Assembly: GCA_051009975.1 (NCBI GenBank)
Contig: JBPCWA010000553.1
Coordinates: 1 to 5,588 of the forward strand
Direction: 5' to 3'
Origin: Tectiglobus sp051009975
GTDB lineage: Bacteria; Pseudomonadota; Alphaproteobacteria; Rhizobiales; Hyphomicrobiaceae
DNA length: 5,588 bases
The position numbers were made by a program, and so were the translations under genes. This document shows, one piece after another, positions 1-5,588 of this stretch. Position 1 is the stretch's first letter. Each line of letters opens with the position of its first letter. The notes under the pieces were generated by a model that saw only the letters and a list, made by a program, of their open reading frames with translations, did not search any database and was not told the DNA's origin.

Positions 1-1096
1 TCACGAAGTCGGTGTCGGCAATATATCTGTTTCGGTCTGCAAAGGCGAGTTTCAGAGCCTCGCTCATGAGATGCATTGCCTGGGGATTAAGTGCCGCTTT
101 GGCGCTACGTCCAAGGTCGAAATATTCTACCATCTTGAGCGCTTGAGCCACGGTCAGTCCCCCAGACGACGGTGGCCCCATTCCGCATATGCGGTGTCGA
201 CGATAGCTCATACAAATTGGAGGACGTTCTTTGACGTTATAGGCCTGCAGATCTGCAAGTGTGATGTCACCAGCGTTACGAGGAGCGGTCTGAACTGCTG
301 CTACAATTTTGTGAGCTATTGAGCCTTGATAGAATGCGGCTGAGCCGCGATCTCTTATAGCCGCTAGCGTGACAGCGAACTCTGGATTTTTTAGATTGTG
401 ACCGACCGGGTGGGGTTGAGGAGTGGACGCTGTTGTCGACTCTGCAAAAAAGTATCGGCGAGCGGCCGGAGAGAATGTTGCCGCTGTCTGCAACCAAAGA
501 AGTTGGTGCAGGCGTCTTGAAACAGGGAAGCCATCCCTTGCGAGCTGGATTGCAGGCGAAAATAGCTCTGGCCAGGGGAGTTTACCATGCCGTGCATGCA
601 CAAGCTCGAGTAATTTGACGAGGCCAGGAACGCCTACACTCAGCCCCGATTTGACCGCCGACTTGAATGGCATTGGTTGCCCATCCAGCAAAAAGCGATC
701 CGGAGTAGCAGCGCTTGGAGCGGTTTCACGTCCATCATATGTTTTAAGCTCGCGGCTATGGTTGTCCCAGTGAAGCACAAATGCTCCGCCTCCAATACCT
801 GATGATTGCGGCTCAACAAGATTGAGTACGAGTTGCACGGCGATAGCCGCGTCGATGGCCGAACCACCTTTTCGCAGGATCGTGCGACCCGCTTGGGCGG
901 CGATGGGGTTTGCTGCTGTTACCATCGTTTTTTGGGCCGTCACAACGCCTTTGATCGTGCGGCCGGTGCTTGATTCGGGCGCTGCGCGATGGTCTTGAGC
1001 CCATGCCGAGTATGTTTCAGTGGGTGGCGCGATTGGGACGATGCAAACGACCATGGCAAATGGAGCTAGAAAACGAGCTTGTAGAAGATTGAGCAT
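1..1096 (-). CDS. ggt: Gamma-glutamyltransferase precursor, N-terminal 365 residues (3' end beyond the window)
   Basis: An uninterrupted frame runs from the ATG at 1096 to the left edge with no stop. The enzyme family cleaves gamma-glutamyl bonds of glutathione and related compounds and transfers the glutamyl group to water or amino acids, in the periplasm or outside the cell. Visible features are a signal peptide (about residues 1-33), the conserved ILRKGGSAIDAAIAVQ stretch near 73-88, EPQSSGIGGGAF at 95-106, DGRETAP at 121-127 (its Arg corresponds to the arginine that holds the substrate carboxylate in E. coli Ggt), GDITLADLQAYNVKERPPI at 276-294 and GPPSSGGLT at 307-315. The final residues, AFADRNRYIADTDFV, match E. 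coli Ggt roughly 30 residues before its catalytic threonine. That threonine, the self-cleavage site and the small subunit are therefore outside the window, and activity cannot be judged. A family length near 580 suggests about 215 residues are missing. The start is supported by GGAG five bases upstream. It lies 91 bases after dnaE2 in the same direction. Confidence 0.95.
   Translation of the reverse strand, partial: MLNLLQARFLAPFAMVVCIVPIAPPTETYSAWAQDHRAAPESSTGRTIKGVVTAQKTMVTAANPIAAQAGRTILRKGGSAIDAAIAVQLVLNLVEPQSSGIGGGAFVLHWDNHSRELKTYDGRETAPSAATPDRFLLDGQPMPFKSAVKSGLSVGVPGLVKLLELVHARHGKLPWPELFSPAIQLARDGFPVSRRLHQLLWLQTAATFSPAARRYFFAESTTASTPQPHPVGHNLKNPEFAVTLAAIRDRGSAAFYQGSIAHKIVAAVQTAPRNAGDITLADLQAYNVKERPPICMSYRRHRICGMGPPSSGGLTVAQALKMVEYFDLGRSAKAALNPQAMHLMSEALKLAFADRNRYIADTDFV
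998..1096 (-). other. Signal peptide of the gamma-glutamyltransferase
   Basis: The first ~33 residues have a short N-terminal part with one arginine (R8), a hydrophobic stretch (about residues 9-24, FLAPFAMVVCIVPIAP) and a plausible signal peptidase I site after A-W-A (residues 31-33), followed by QDHRAAP. This fits export to the periplasm, where bacterial GGTs normally act. The exact cleavage point is inferred. The cysteine at position 18 lies inside the hydrophobic core without a lipobox. Confidence 0.7.
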
Positions 1097-1101
1097 GGGA
1101 T

Positions 1102-1105
1102 CTCC
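1102..1105 (-). promoter_or_regulatory. Shine-Dalgarno site of ggt
   Basis: GGAG on the minus strand, within CTGGAGATCCC, lies 5 bases before the ATG at 1096. It supports that start and shows that ggt can be translated independently of dnaE2. No convincing -35/-10 pair was found in the 91-base gap upstream. Confidence 0.7.
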
Positions 1106-1187
1106 AGAGAGTCACAGGGGCCGTGGTCTGGTGAACCTGGCGGTAACGCGGGACGAGGTGTATTGGGTGTTGAGTGGCGTCGGAAGC

Positions 1188-4100
1188 CTAGTGGAAATCG
1201 CGCGACTTCGGAACCACACGCTCATTGCGCGGATGTCCTGCCCACCGCGGGTGATCCCGCGTCCGGGCTGATCCTGGTTCTGGCCGTAATACTTCGTCAG
1301 AATTGGCGATCGGAACAGGCATGTCATGTGCCCATTCGGAAAGAAGTTGCAACCAATCACTGCGATCTTCGAGATGGGTTGAGACGACATGAATAATATC
1401 CTCATGACGTTGTATGCGCCCGCGTACAAAGACCAGCCGAGTTGTCATTATGACCTTGCGATAGCGTTCTAGCGTCTTGGGCCAGACAACCACATTTGCA
1501 GTGCTTGTTTCATCTTCGAGTGTCATGAATACGACCCCTTTGGCGGATCCAGGTCGCTGGCGAACTAAGACGACGCCTGCGATGGTTACTGGGCTACCGT
1601 CACGCTGTTCGAGAAGTTGTGCGCAAGGCAATACACGCTGTTGGTTGAGGCGAGCACGCAAGAAGGATATAGGGTGTGCTTTAAGTGAGAGACGTAGTGT
1701 CTGATAATCATTGACAACATGCTCACTGAGTGACATCTGCGGCAGTGTCACCTCGTGCTCGACGCCGTCTTCCCGCGTTGTGCCCCAAGCAAAGAGGGGA
1801 AGTGGTTCTATGGGACTGAGGCCACGTACGTCCCAAAGCGCTTGACGACGGTCGCGCCCTGTCGAACGGAAAGCATCTGCGGTGGCCAACTTCTCCAGAG
1901 CCGAACGCGCTACTGCAGCCCTGCTCATAATGTCGTGCGCGTTGCTATAGGGCCGGCGCCCGGATTGTTGCGAGCTGCGGGCAGCTACAATCTTATCCGC
2001 ATCAACTTTGCGCATGCCATCAACTTGGCGCATACCAAGACGAACAGCAGGATTATTGGACTCATTTGTTGGCTCCAGTGTGCAGTCCCAGTGCGAGTGA
2101 TTGATATCGACTGGCCGGACGTCGACACCATGATCACGGGCGTCACGCACGAGCTGGGCAGGGGCATAAAATCCCATGGGTTGGGCATTGAGGATCGCGC
2201 AGCAAAACACCGCTGGATAATGACACTTTAGCCATGAAGAGATATAGACGAGGTGGGCGAAGCTAGCAGCGTGGCTTTCCGGAAAACCATATTCGCCAAA
2301 GCCCTTGATCTGATTGAAACAGCGCTCCGCAAATTCCGCGTTGTAGCCGCGCGCGACCATGCACGAAATCATTTTTTCCTGCAATTTGCCAATGGTGCCT
2401 TTACGGCGGAAAGTCGCCATGGCTTTGCGCAATTCATTGACTTCCGTATCGCTAAATTTTGCTGCTTCCATAGCGATCCGCATAGCCTGTTCCTGGAATA
2501 ACGGGACGCCCTTGGTTTTACCGAGAATCTGGCGCAGTTCGTCTTCGGGACCATGGCTAGGATGCGGAGATGGATAGGTCTCTGGTTCAAGACCATCCCG
2601 GCGGCGCAAATAGGGATGTACCATATCGCCTTGAATTGGACCTGGGCGTACAATCGCAACCTCGATGACTAGGTCGTAATAGCAGCGTGGTTTGAGACGG
2701 GGAAGCATATTCATTTGAGCGCGACTTTCGACCTGGAAGACGCCAAGCGAGTCTGCCTTACACAACATATCGTAGACACTACTATCTTCGCGCGGGATGC
2801 TAGCGAGCGTTTCCGATCGGCCAATATGCTTAGCAAGCAGGTCAAAAGCACGGCGGATACAACTCAGCATGCCGAGGGCGAGTACATCAACTTTCAGCAG
2901 ACCAAGAGCTTCGAGATCATCTTTATCCCATTCAATGAACGTGCGATCGTCCATGGCCGCATTGCCAATCGGTACGACTTCGGTCAACGGTCCACGAGTT
3001 AGTACGAAACCGCCAACGTGCTGTGAGAGATGGCGTGGAAAACCAATCAGCATGTCCGACAGCGCAAGAGCCTTGCGAAGCAATGGGTCTGTAGGATCAA
3101 GGCCTGCCTCACGGACGCGGCTTTCGGGTAAGGCACCCGTCGAACTCGGCCCCCAGACCATACCGGCAAGAGCAGCGACACTGTCTTCGGATAGCCCCAT
3201 GGCTTTACCAACTTCACGAACGGCAGATCGTGCGCGATAAGAAATAACGGTCGCAGCCAATCCGGCGCGATCTCTGCCGTAGCGGGCGTAGAGATATTGA
3301 ATGACTTCCTCACGCCGTTCATGCTCGAAATCGACATCAATGTCCGGCGGTTCCTTCCTTTCAGCGCTGACGAACCGTTCGAACAGAAGATTGACTTCGC
3401 TGGGGTTTACACCTGTGATGGACAAGCAATAACAGACCACCGAGTTGGCGGCTGAGCCACGGCCCTGACATAGAATGCCTTGGGTACGTGCAAAGCGAAC
3501 AATGTCATAAACGGTCAGGAAATAAGGCGCATACTCTAGCTTGTCTATGAGTGCCAGCTCTTTTTTGAGAGCAGTAATTACCTTATCAGGAATGCCATTT
3601 GGAAAGCGCCATTGTGCTCCTTTCCAACTCACATCCTCGAGATACGATTGTGGCGAATGGCCAGGTGGGACCGGTTCCTCAGGATATTCGTAGCGCAACT
3701 CTTCCAACGAAAAGTGGCATCGTGTAGCGAGTGCCATTGTATTGGCAAGCGCGTCCTTATAGTCGCGGAAAAGATGTGCCATTTCGGATGGCGATTTTAT
3801 ATGTCGCTCGCTATTGGCTTTCAGTAGAAAGCCAGCCTGTTGAACAGTTATTTTCTGTCGGACACATGTCAGAATATCTTGTAAAGGTCGACGGGCTGGG
3901 TCGTGGTAAAGTACGTCATTGGTTGCAATTAATGGTGTGCCGCAGTGTTTGGCCAGAGTGGTCAAGGTGGCAATCCGGGCTTGATCTTGACCATTGTAAA
4001 GGTATGAAGCCGCAAGATAGAGTAATGGTGGTCCAGGCCTTTCTGGCACTGGGCTCTCTGGCACTGAGCTCTCTGGCATAAGGGCAATCTTGAGCCGATA

Positions 4101-4733
4101 GAGTTGGGCCTCCAATGTATGGCTGTCCAGATCTGCGAAGCATGCATTTGAGCGTGCACTGGCATGTGAGTGCGTCGCTTTATGTGAGTGCGCAGTCCCG
4201 CGCGCTTCATTATAAAATGATATGATGTTTGTGCTCTGGGCTTCGTTGTTGAATTGCCCTGCTTTGGTGACGTCCTGGTGAAGAAGTTGCATACTACTTG
4301 ATTGTAGCACCTCGTGCCAATTCCAATCCTTGGAAGGTAAAACAACAAAAATTTGCCCCTCCCTATGATCTGCAACATCTTTTAGATAGAGGTGGCAGTT
4401 GCCCTTTTCAGCGCGCCCCTGCCCCAGAGACAACAATCGCGAAAGTCGCCCATAAGCTTGCCTATCTGTTGGAAAACATAAAAGGCTCGGTGCATCCTGT
4501 AGATCAAGACGGGCGCCGACAATTAGCTTAATACCAACCTCTTTAGCCGCAATATGTGCACGCACCGCGCCGGCCAATGTGTTGCGGTCCGCAACGGCGA
4601 TCGCGGATAAACCCTTTTCGGCTGCAGCAACAATTAACTCATGTGGATGAGAGCCACCACGCAAAAATGAGAAGTTTGTAATGACCTGCAGTTCTGCATA
4701 TTTCGGTGTGCGAGATTCAGAATGTGGTTGCAT
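1188..4733 (-). CDS. dnaE2: Error-prone DNA polymerase DnaE2 (ImuC)
   Basis: A complete 1181-residue C-family DNA polymerase, ending in TAG. DnaE2 is the catalytic subunit of the SOS mutasome and extends DNA past lesions together with ImuB and the beta clamp; this is family knowledge. Domains in order: PHP domain (about 12-280), in which the usual HxH and TDH metal ligands read TNF and ADR, as is common in DnaE2; palm with QGRGSAANS (423-431), PDIDVDF (463-469) and LLKVDVLALGML (612-623), so all three catalytic aspartates are present (D466, D468, D616, equivalent to E. coli DnaE D401, D403, D555); fingers with VFQVESRAQMNMLPRLKP (665-682), RPGPIQGDMVHPYLRRR (696-712) and FGEYGFPESHAASFAHL (812-828); OB fold (about 1048-1123); and the typical C-terminus HPRNERVVPKSRDFH. 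Residues of roughly 146-236 are longer than in family members I recall and carry small repeats. The start is set by the stop of imuB just upstream and by YAELQVITNFSFLRG, the normal family beginning, at residue 12. Confidence 0.98.
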   Translation of the reverse strand: MQPHSESRTPKYAELQVITNFSFLRGGSHPHELIVAAAEKGLSAIAVADRNTLAGAVRAHIAAKEVGIKLIVGARLDLQDAPSLLCFPTDRQAYGRLSRLLSLGQGRAEKGNCHLYLKDVADHREGQIFVVLPSKDWNWHEVLQSSSMQLLHQDVTKAGQFNNEAQSTNIISFYNEARGTAHSHKATHSHASARSNACFADLDSHTLEAQLYRLKIALMPESSVPESPVPERPGPPLLYLAASYLYNGQDQARIATLTTLAKHCGTPLIATNDVLYHDPARRPLQDILTCVRQKITVQQAGFLLKANSERHIKSPSEMAHLFRDYKDALANTMALATRCHFSLEELRYEYPEEPVPPGHSPQSYLEDVSWKGAQWRFPNGIPDKVITALKKELALIDKLEYAPYFLTVYDIVRFARTQGILCQGRGSAANSVVCYCLSITGVNPSEVNLLFERFVSAERKEPPDIDVDFEHERREEVIQYLYARYGRDRAGLAATVISYRARSAVREVGKAMGLSEDSVAALAGMVWGPSSTGALPESRVREAGLDPTDPLLRKALALSDMLIGFPRHLSQHVGGFVLTRGPLTEVVPIGNAAMDDRTFIEWDKDDLEALGLLKVDVLALGMLSCIRRAFDLLAKHIGRSETLASIPREDSSVYDMLCKADSLGVFQVESRAQMNMLPRLKPRCYYDLVIEVAIVRPGPIQGDMVHPYLRRRDGLEPETYPSPHPSHGPEDELRQILGKTKGVPLFQEQAMRIAMEAAKFSDTEVNELRKAMATFRRKGTIGKLQEKMISCMVARGYNAEFAERCFNQIKGFGEYGFPESHAASFAHLVYISSWLKCHYPAVFCCAILNAQPMGFYAPAQLVRDARDHGVDVRPVDINHSHWDCTLEPTNESNNPAVRLGMRQVDGMRKVDADKIVAARSSQQSGRRPYSNAHDIMSRAAVARSALEKLATADAFRSTGRDRRQALWDVRGLSPIEPLPLFAWGTTREDGVEHEVTLPQMSLSEHVVNDYQTLRLSLKAHPISFLRARLNQQRVLPCAQLLEQRDGSPVTIAGVVLVRQRPGSAKGVVFMTLEDETSTANVVVWPKTLERYRKVIMTTRLVFVRGRIQRHEDIIHVVSTHLEDRSDWLQLLSEWAHDMPVPIANSDEVLRPEPGSARTRDHPRWAGHPRNERVVPKSRDFH
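2000..2035 (-). repeat. 18-bp direct duplication inside dnaE2 (MRQVDG/MRKVDA)
   Basis: Two adjacent 18-base units (2000-2017 and 2018-2035) match at 16 of 18 positions. On the minus strand they encode MRQVDG (901-906) and MRKVDA (907-912). DnaE2 homologues commonly have a related sequence here (of the LRQVKGLREADA type), so the peptide similarity is partly a family trait and the unit need not be a recent duplication. Confidence 0.75.
4040..4080 (-). repeat. 15-bp tandem repeat in dnaE2 coding a VPE-type pentapeptide
   Basis: Two full 15-base units (4040-4054 and 4055-4069) differ at two positions, and a third partial unit (4070-4080) follows. The period is a multiple of three, so the frame is kept. 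The protein reads MPESS-VPESP-VPERP at residues 219-233, followed by GPP. This proline-rich segment precedes the conserved LLYLAASYLYNGQD strand and probably forms a flexible linker. Such units can change in number by replication slippage. Confidence 0.85.
4164..4192 (-). repeat. 11-bp direct repeat at 18-bp spacing coding an HSH-rich stretch in dnaE2
   Basis: The 11-mer atgtgagtgcg occurs at 4164-4174 and exactly again at 4182-4192. On the minus strand this gives HSHKATHSH (residues 182-190), a histidine- and serine-rich patch inside the DnaE2 insert. It is not part of the PHP metal site as known in the family. Confidence 0.75.
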
Positions 4734-4736
4734 GTG

Positions 4737-4742
4737 TCACCC
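4737..4742 (-). promoter_or_regulatory. Candidate dnaE2 ribosome binding site overlapping the imuB stop codon
   Basis: GGGTGA on the minus strand contains GGTGA, complementary to the 16S rRNA 3' end, and includes the imuB TGA. It sits only 3 bases before the dnaE2 ATG, closer than usual. Ribosomes finishing imuB may therefore re-initiate on dnaE2 rather than load independently. This is inference from spacing. Confidence 0.4.
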
Positions 4743-5588
4743 AAATAGGCCGTGCATATACCAGCAAGGCGGGCCATCTTTCGCTGCACGCTGATAAAGC
4801 CCAGACCGGAAAACCCAGTATTGCGTGCCACTCTCATCTTCCAGGCGATAATAATCCCGAATGCGTTCAGCGTCCGGCACCTGTGTTCCATTAGTGGTGA
4901 AATTTGTTTGACTAAGATGTCGCCACCATTCAGGCGAAATTCTCTCTGGCCCCTCAGACTTGATGATGCGGTGGGCAACGCGTCGCCACGTAAATCTTGA
5001 TGGCGGGCCTTCCGGAACTTCAGCGATAACAGTTATCAACTCAGGAGAGGGCAACAGAAACGCTGGACGATGGCGTGGTAGCATCACGCAATCCAAGGGT
5101 TCGCGAGCAAATTCCGTGATCCGTACTTGTCCCCGTTCGGGAATGTGGCTGGGTGCCGTTTCAAGACGTGAGACTTTGAGCGAACCAAGGCGGTTTTGCA
5201 ATCGGTCGACCAGTGCTGCAGTCGTGATAGCTCGGTCAATTGCGTTTGGCGCATCATGCGTTGCAAATTGCGTCTGAATTTCGCGAAGGCATTCGATCTG
5301 AAGCGCCTCAAGAGCGATCATATCCACTCCGAAACCAACATCCAGTTGCTCCAGCTTATTTCGAAACAGAGTGATGAGATGCTCTGGAGTGCGGCAGGGC
5401 TGACTGGTGCCGGCGATTGCATTGGCGACACTGCCATCGGCACGATACAGCGAAAAGCGCAAGCGACGCACACCTTGATGATTTCTTGACAACTGCTTAC
5501 ACAATGCGTGTGCAAGATCATGGCATGCCGCTTCAATTCCTTCCGATGTAACTAGTATGTCTGGATATGAACGACGAACCATATACGC
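4737..5588 (-). CDS. imuB: ImuB, Y-family polymerase-like mutasome subunit, C-terminal 283 residues (5' end beyond the window)
   Basis: The frame is open to the right edge (GCG TAT precede the first visible ATG at 5582), so that ATG is internal and the true start is outside. ImuB is a Y-family homologue that lost catalytic residues and bridges DnaE2, ImuA and the beta clamp during SOS mutagenesis (family knowledge). Visible segments, numbered from the ATG at 5582: little-finger-like region RRLRFSLYRADGSVANAIAG (39-58) and VGFGVDMIALEAL (82-94), then SHIPERGQV (145-153), the segment IAEVPEGPPSRFTWRRVAHR (186-205), SEGPERISPEWWR (209-221), DYYRLEDESGTQYWVFRSGLY (243-263) and the typical end CWYMHGLFG. 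These fit the C-terminal half of ImuB, which is usually about 500 residues. The palm and N-terminal part cannot be assessed. It ends in TGA 3 bases before dnaE2, in the same reading frame. An SOS promoter would lie further upstream, outside the window. Confidence 0.93.
   Translation of the reverse strand, partial: AYMVRRSYPDILVTSEGIEAACHDLAHALCKQLSRNHQGVRRLRFSLYRADGSVANAIAGTSQPCRTPEHLITLFRNKLEQLDVGFGVDMIALEALQIECLREIQTQFATHDAPNAIDRAITTAALVDRLQNRLGSLKVSRLETAPSHIPERGQVRITEFAREPLDCVMLPRHRPAFLLPSPELITVIAEVPEGPPSRFTWRRVAHRIIKSEGPERISPEWWRHLSQTNFTTNGTQVPDAERIRDYYRLEDESGTQYWVFRSGLYQRAAKDGPPCWYMHGLFG

Noticed and set aside
276..1004. Several short minus-strand frames between 276 and 1004 that could suggest a broken gene
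   Set aside because: They are off-frame readings of the intact ggt frame, which runs from 1096 to the left edge without a stop. There is no frameshift.
1035..1050. Possible lipoprotein cysteine in the GGT signal sequence (C18)
   Set aside because: The preceding residues AMVV do not form a lipobox, and a better signal peptidase I site (AWA) lies further along.
1105..1135. Possible terminator hairpin (CACGG-CCC-CTGTG) between dnaE2 and ggt
   Set aside because: The stem is five base pairs including a wobble, no T run follows, and it sits next to the ggt ribosome binding site.
1020..1271. 83-codon plus-strand frame spanning the dnaE2-ggt gap
   Set aside because: It overlaps the ggt signal peptide region and the dnaE2 end antisense, and shows no recognisable protein features.
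1755..2231. 158-codon open frame on the plus strand
   Set aside because: It lies wholly antisense to conserved DnaE2 sequence and its product resembles no family I know. It is a shadow of the coding strand.
3047..3340. 97-codon minus-strand open frame, and similar frames across dnaE2
   Set aside because: It is an alternate frame of the DnaE2 region that includes palm motifs, with no own ribosome site or recognisable protein.
3372..3384. GAAC-N5-GAAC, resembling an alphaproteobacterial LexA box (GAAC-N7-GAAC)
   Set aside because: The spacer is 5 rather than 7 bases and it lies deep inside dnaE2, far from any promoter position. It is most likely a chance coding match.

Overview
The window holds three genes, all on the minus strand and read leftward in the order imuB, dnaE2, ggt. 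The two outer genes are cut by the window edges. imuB lacks its 5' half (right edge), dnaE2 is complete, and ggt lacks its 3' third (left edge). Coding density is near total: 3 bases separate imuB from dnaE2 and 91 bases separate dnaE2 from ggt. No RNA gene, insertion sequence, CRISPR array or convincing terminator was found.

imuB and dnaE2 (imuC) are the last two genes of the SOS mutasome cassette, usually imuA-imuB-dnaE2. ImuB is a catalytically degenerate Y-family polymerase homologue that acts as an adaptor. DnaE2 is a C-family polymerase that extends past DNA lesions, with mutations as the result. The third member, imuA, and the LexA-controlled promoter would lie beyond the right edge and cannot be seen. 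imuB and dnaE2 are in the same reading frame, separated only by TGA-CAC, so tight translational coupling is likely.

The third gene encodes a secreted gamma-glutamyltransferase (GGT). It has a signal peptide and most of the large subunit, but the catalytic threonine lies past the left edge. It has its own ribosome binding site, and nothing resembling a terminator separates it from dnaE2, so some readthrough from the SOS operon is possible.

The ImuB and DnaE2 sequences resemble alphaproteobacterial versions most, from memory of the families (for example the DRNTLAGAVRAH stretch and the SRDFH end of DnaE2). G+C looks close to half by eye, lower than in many members of that class with this cassette. 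Genus cannot be inferred. The most distinctive feature is an atypical, repeat-bearing insert of about 60-90 residues in the PHP region of DnaE2. Otherwise this is a recognisable, ordinary DNA-damage mutagenesis locus, and I saw no evidence of a new system.
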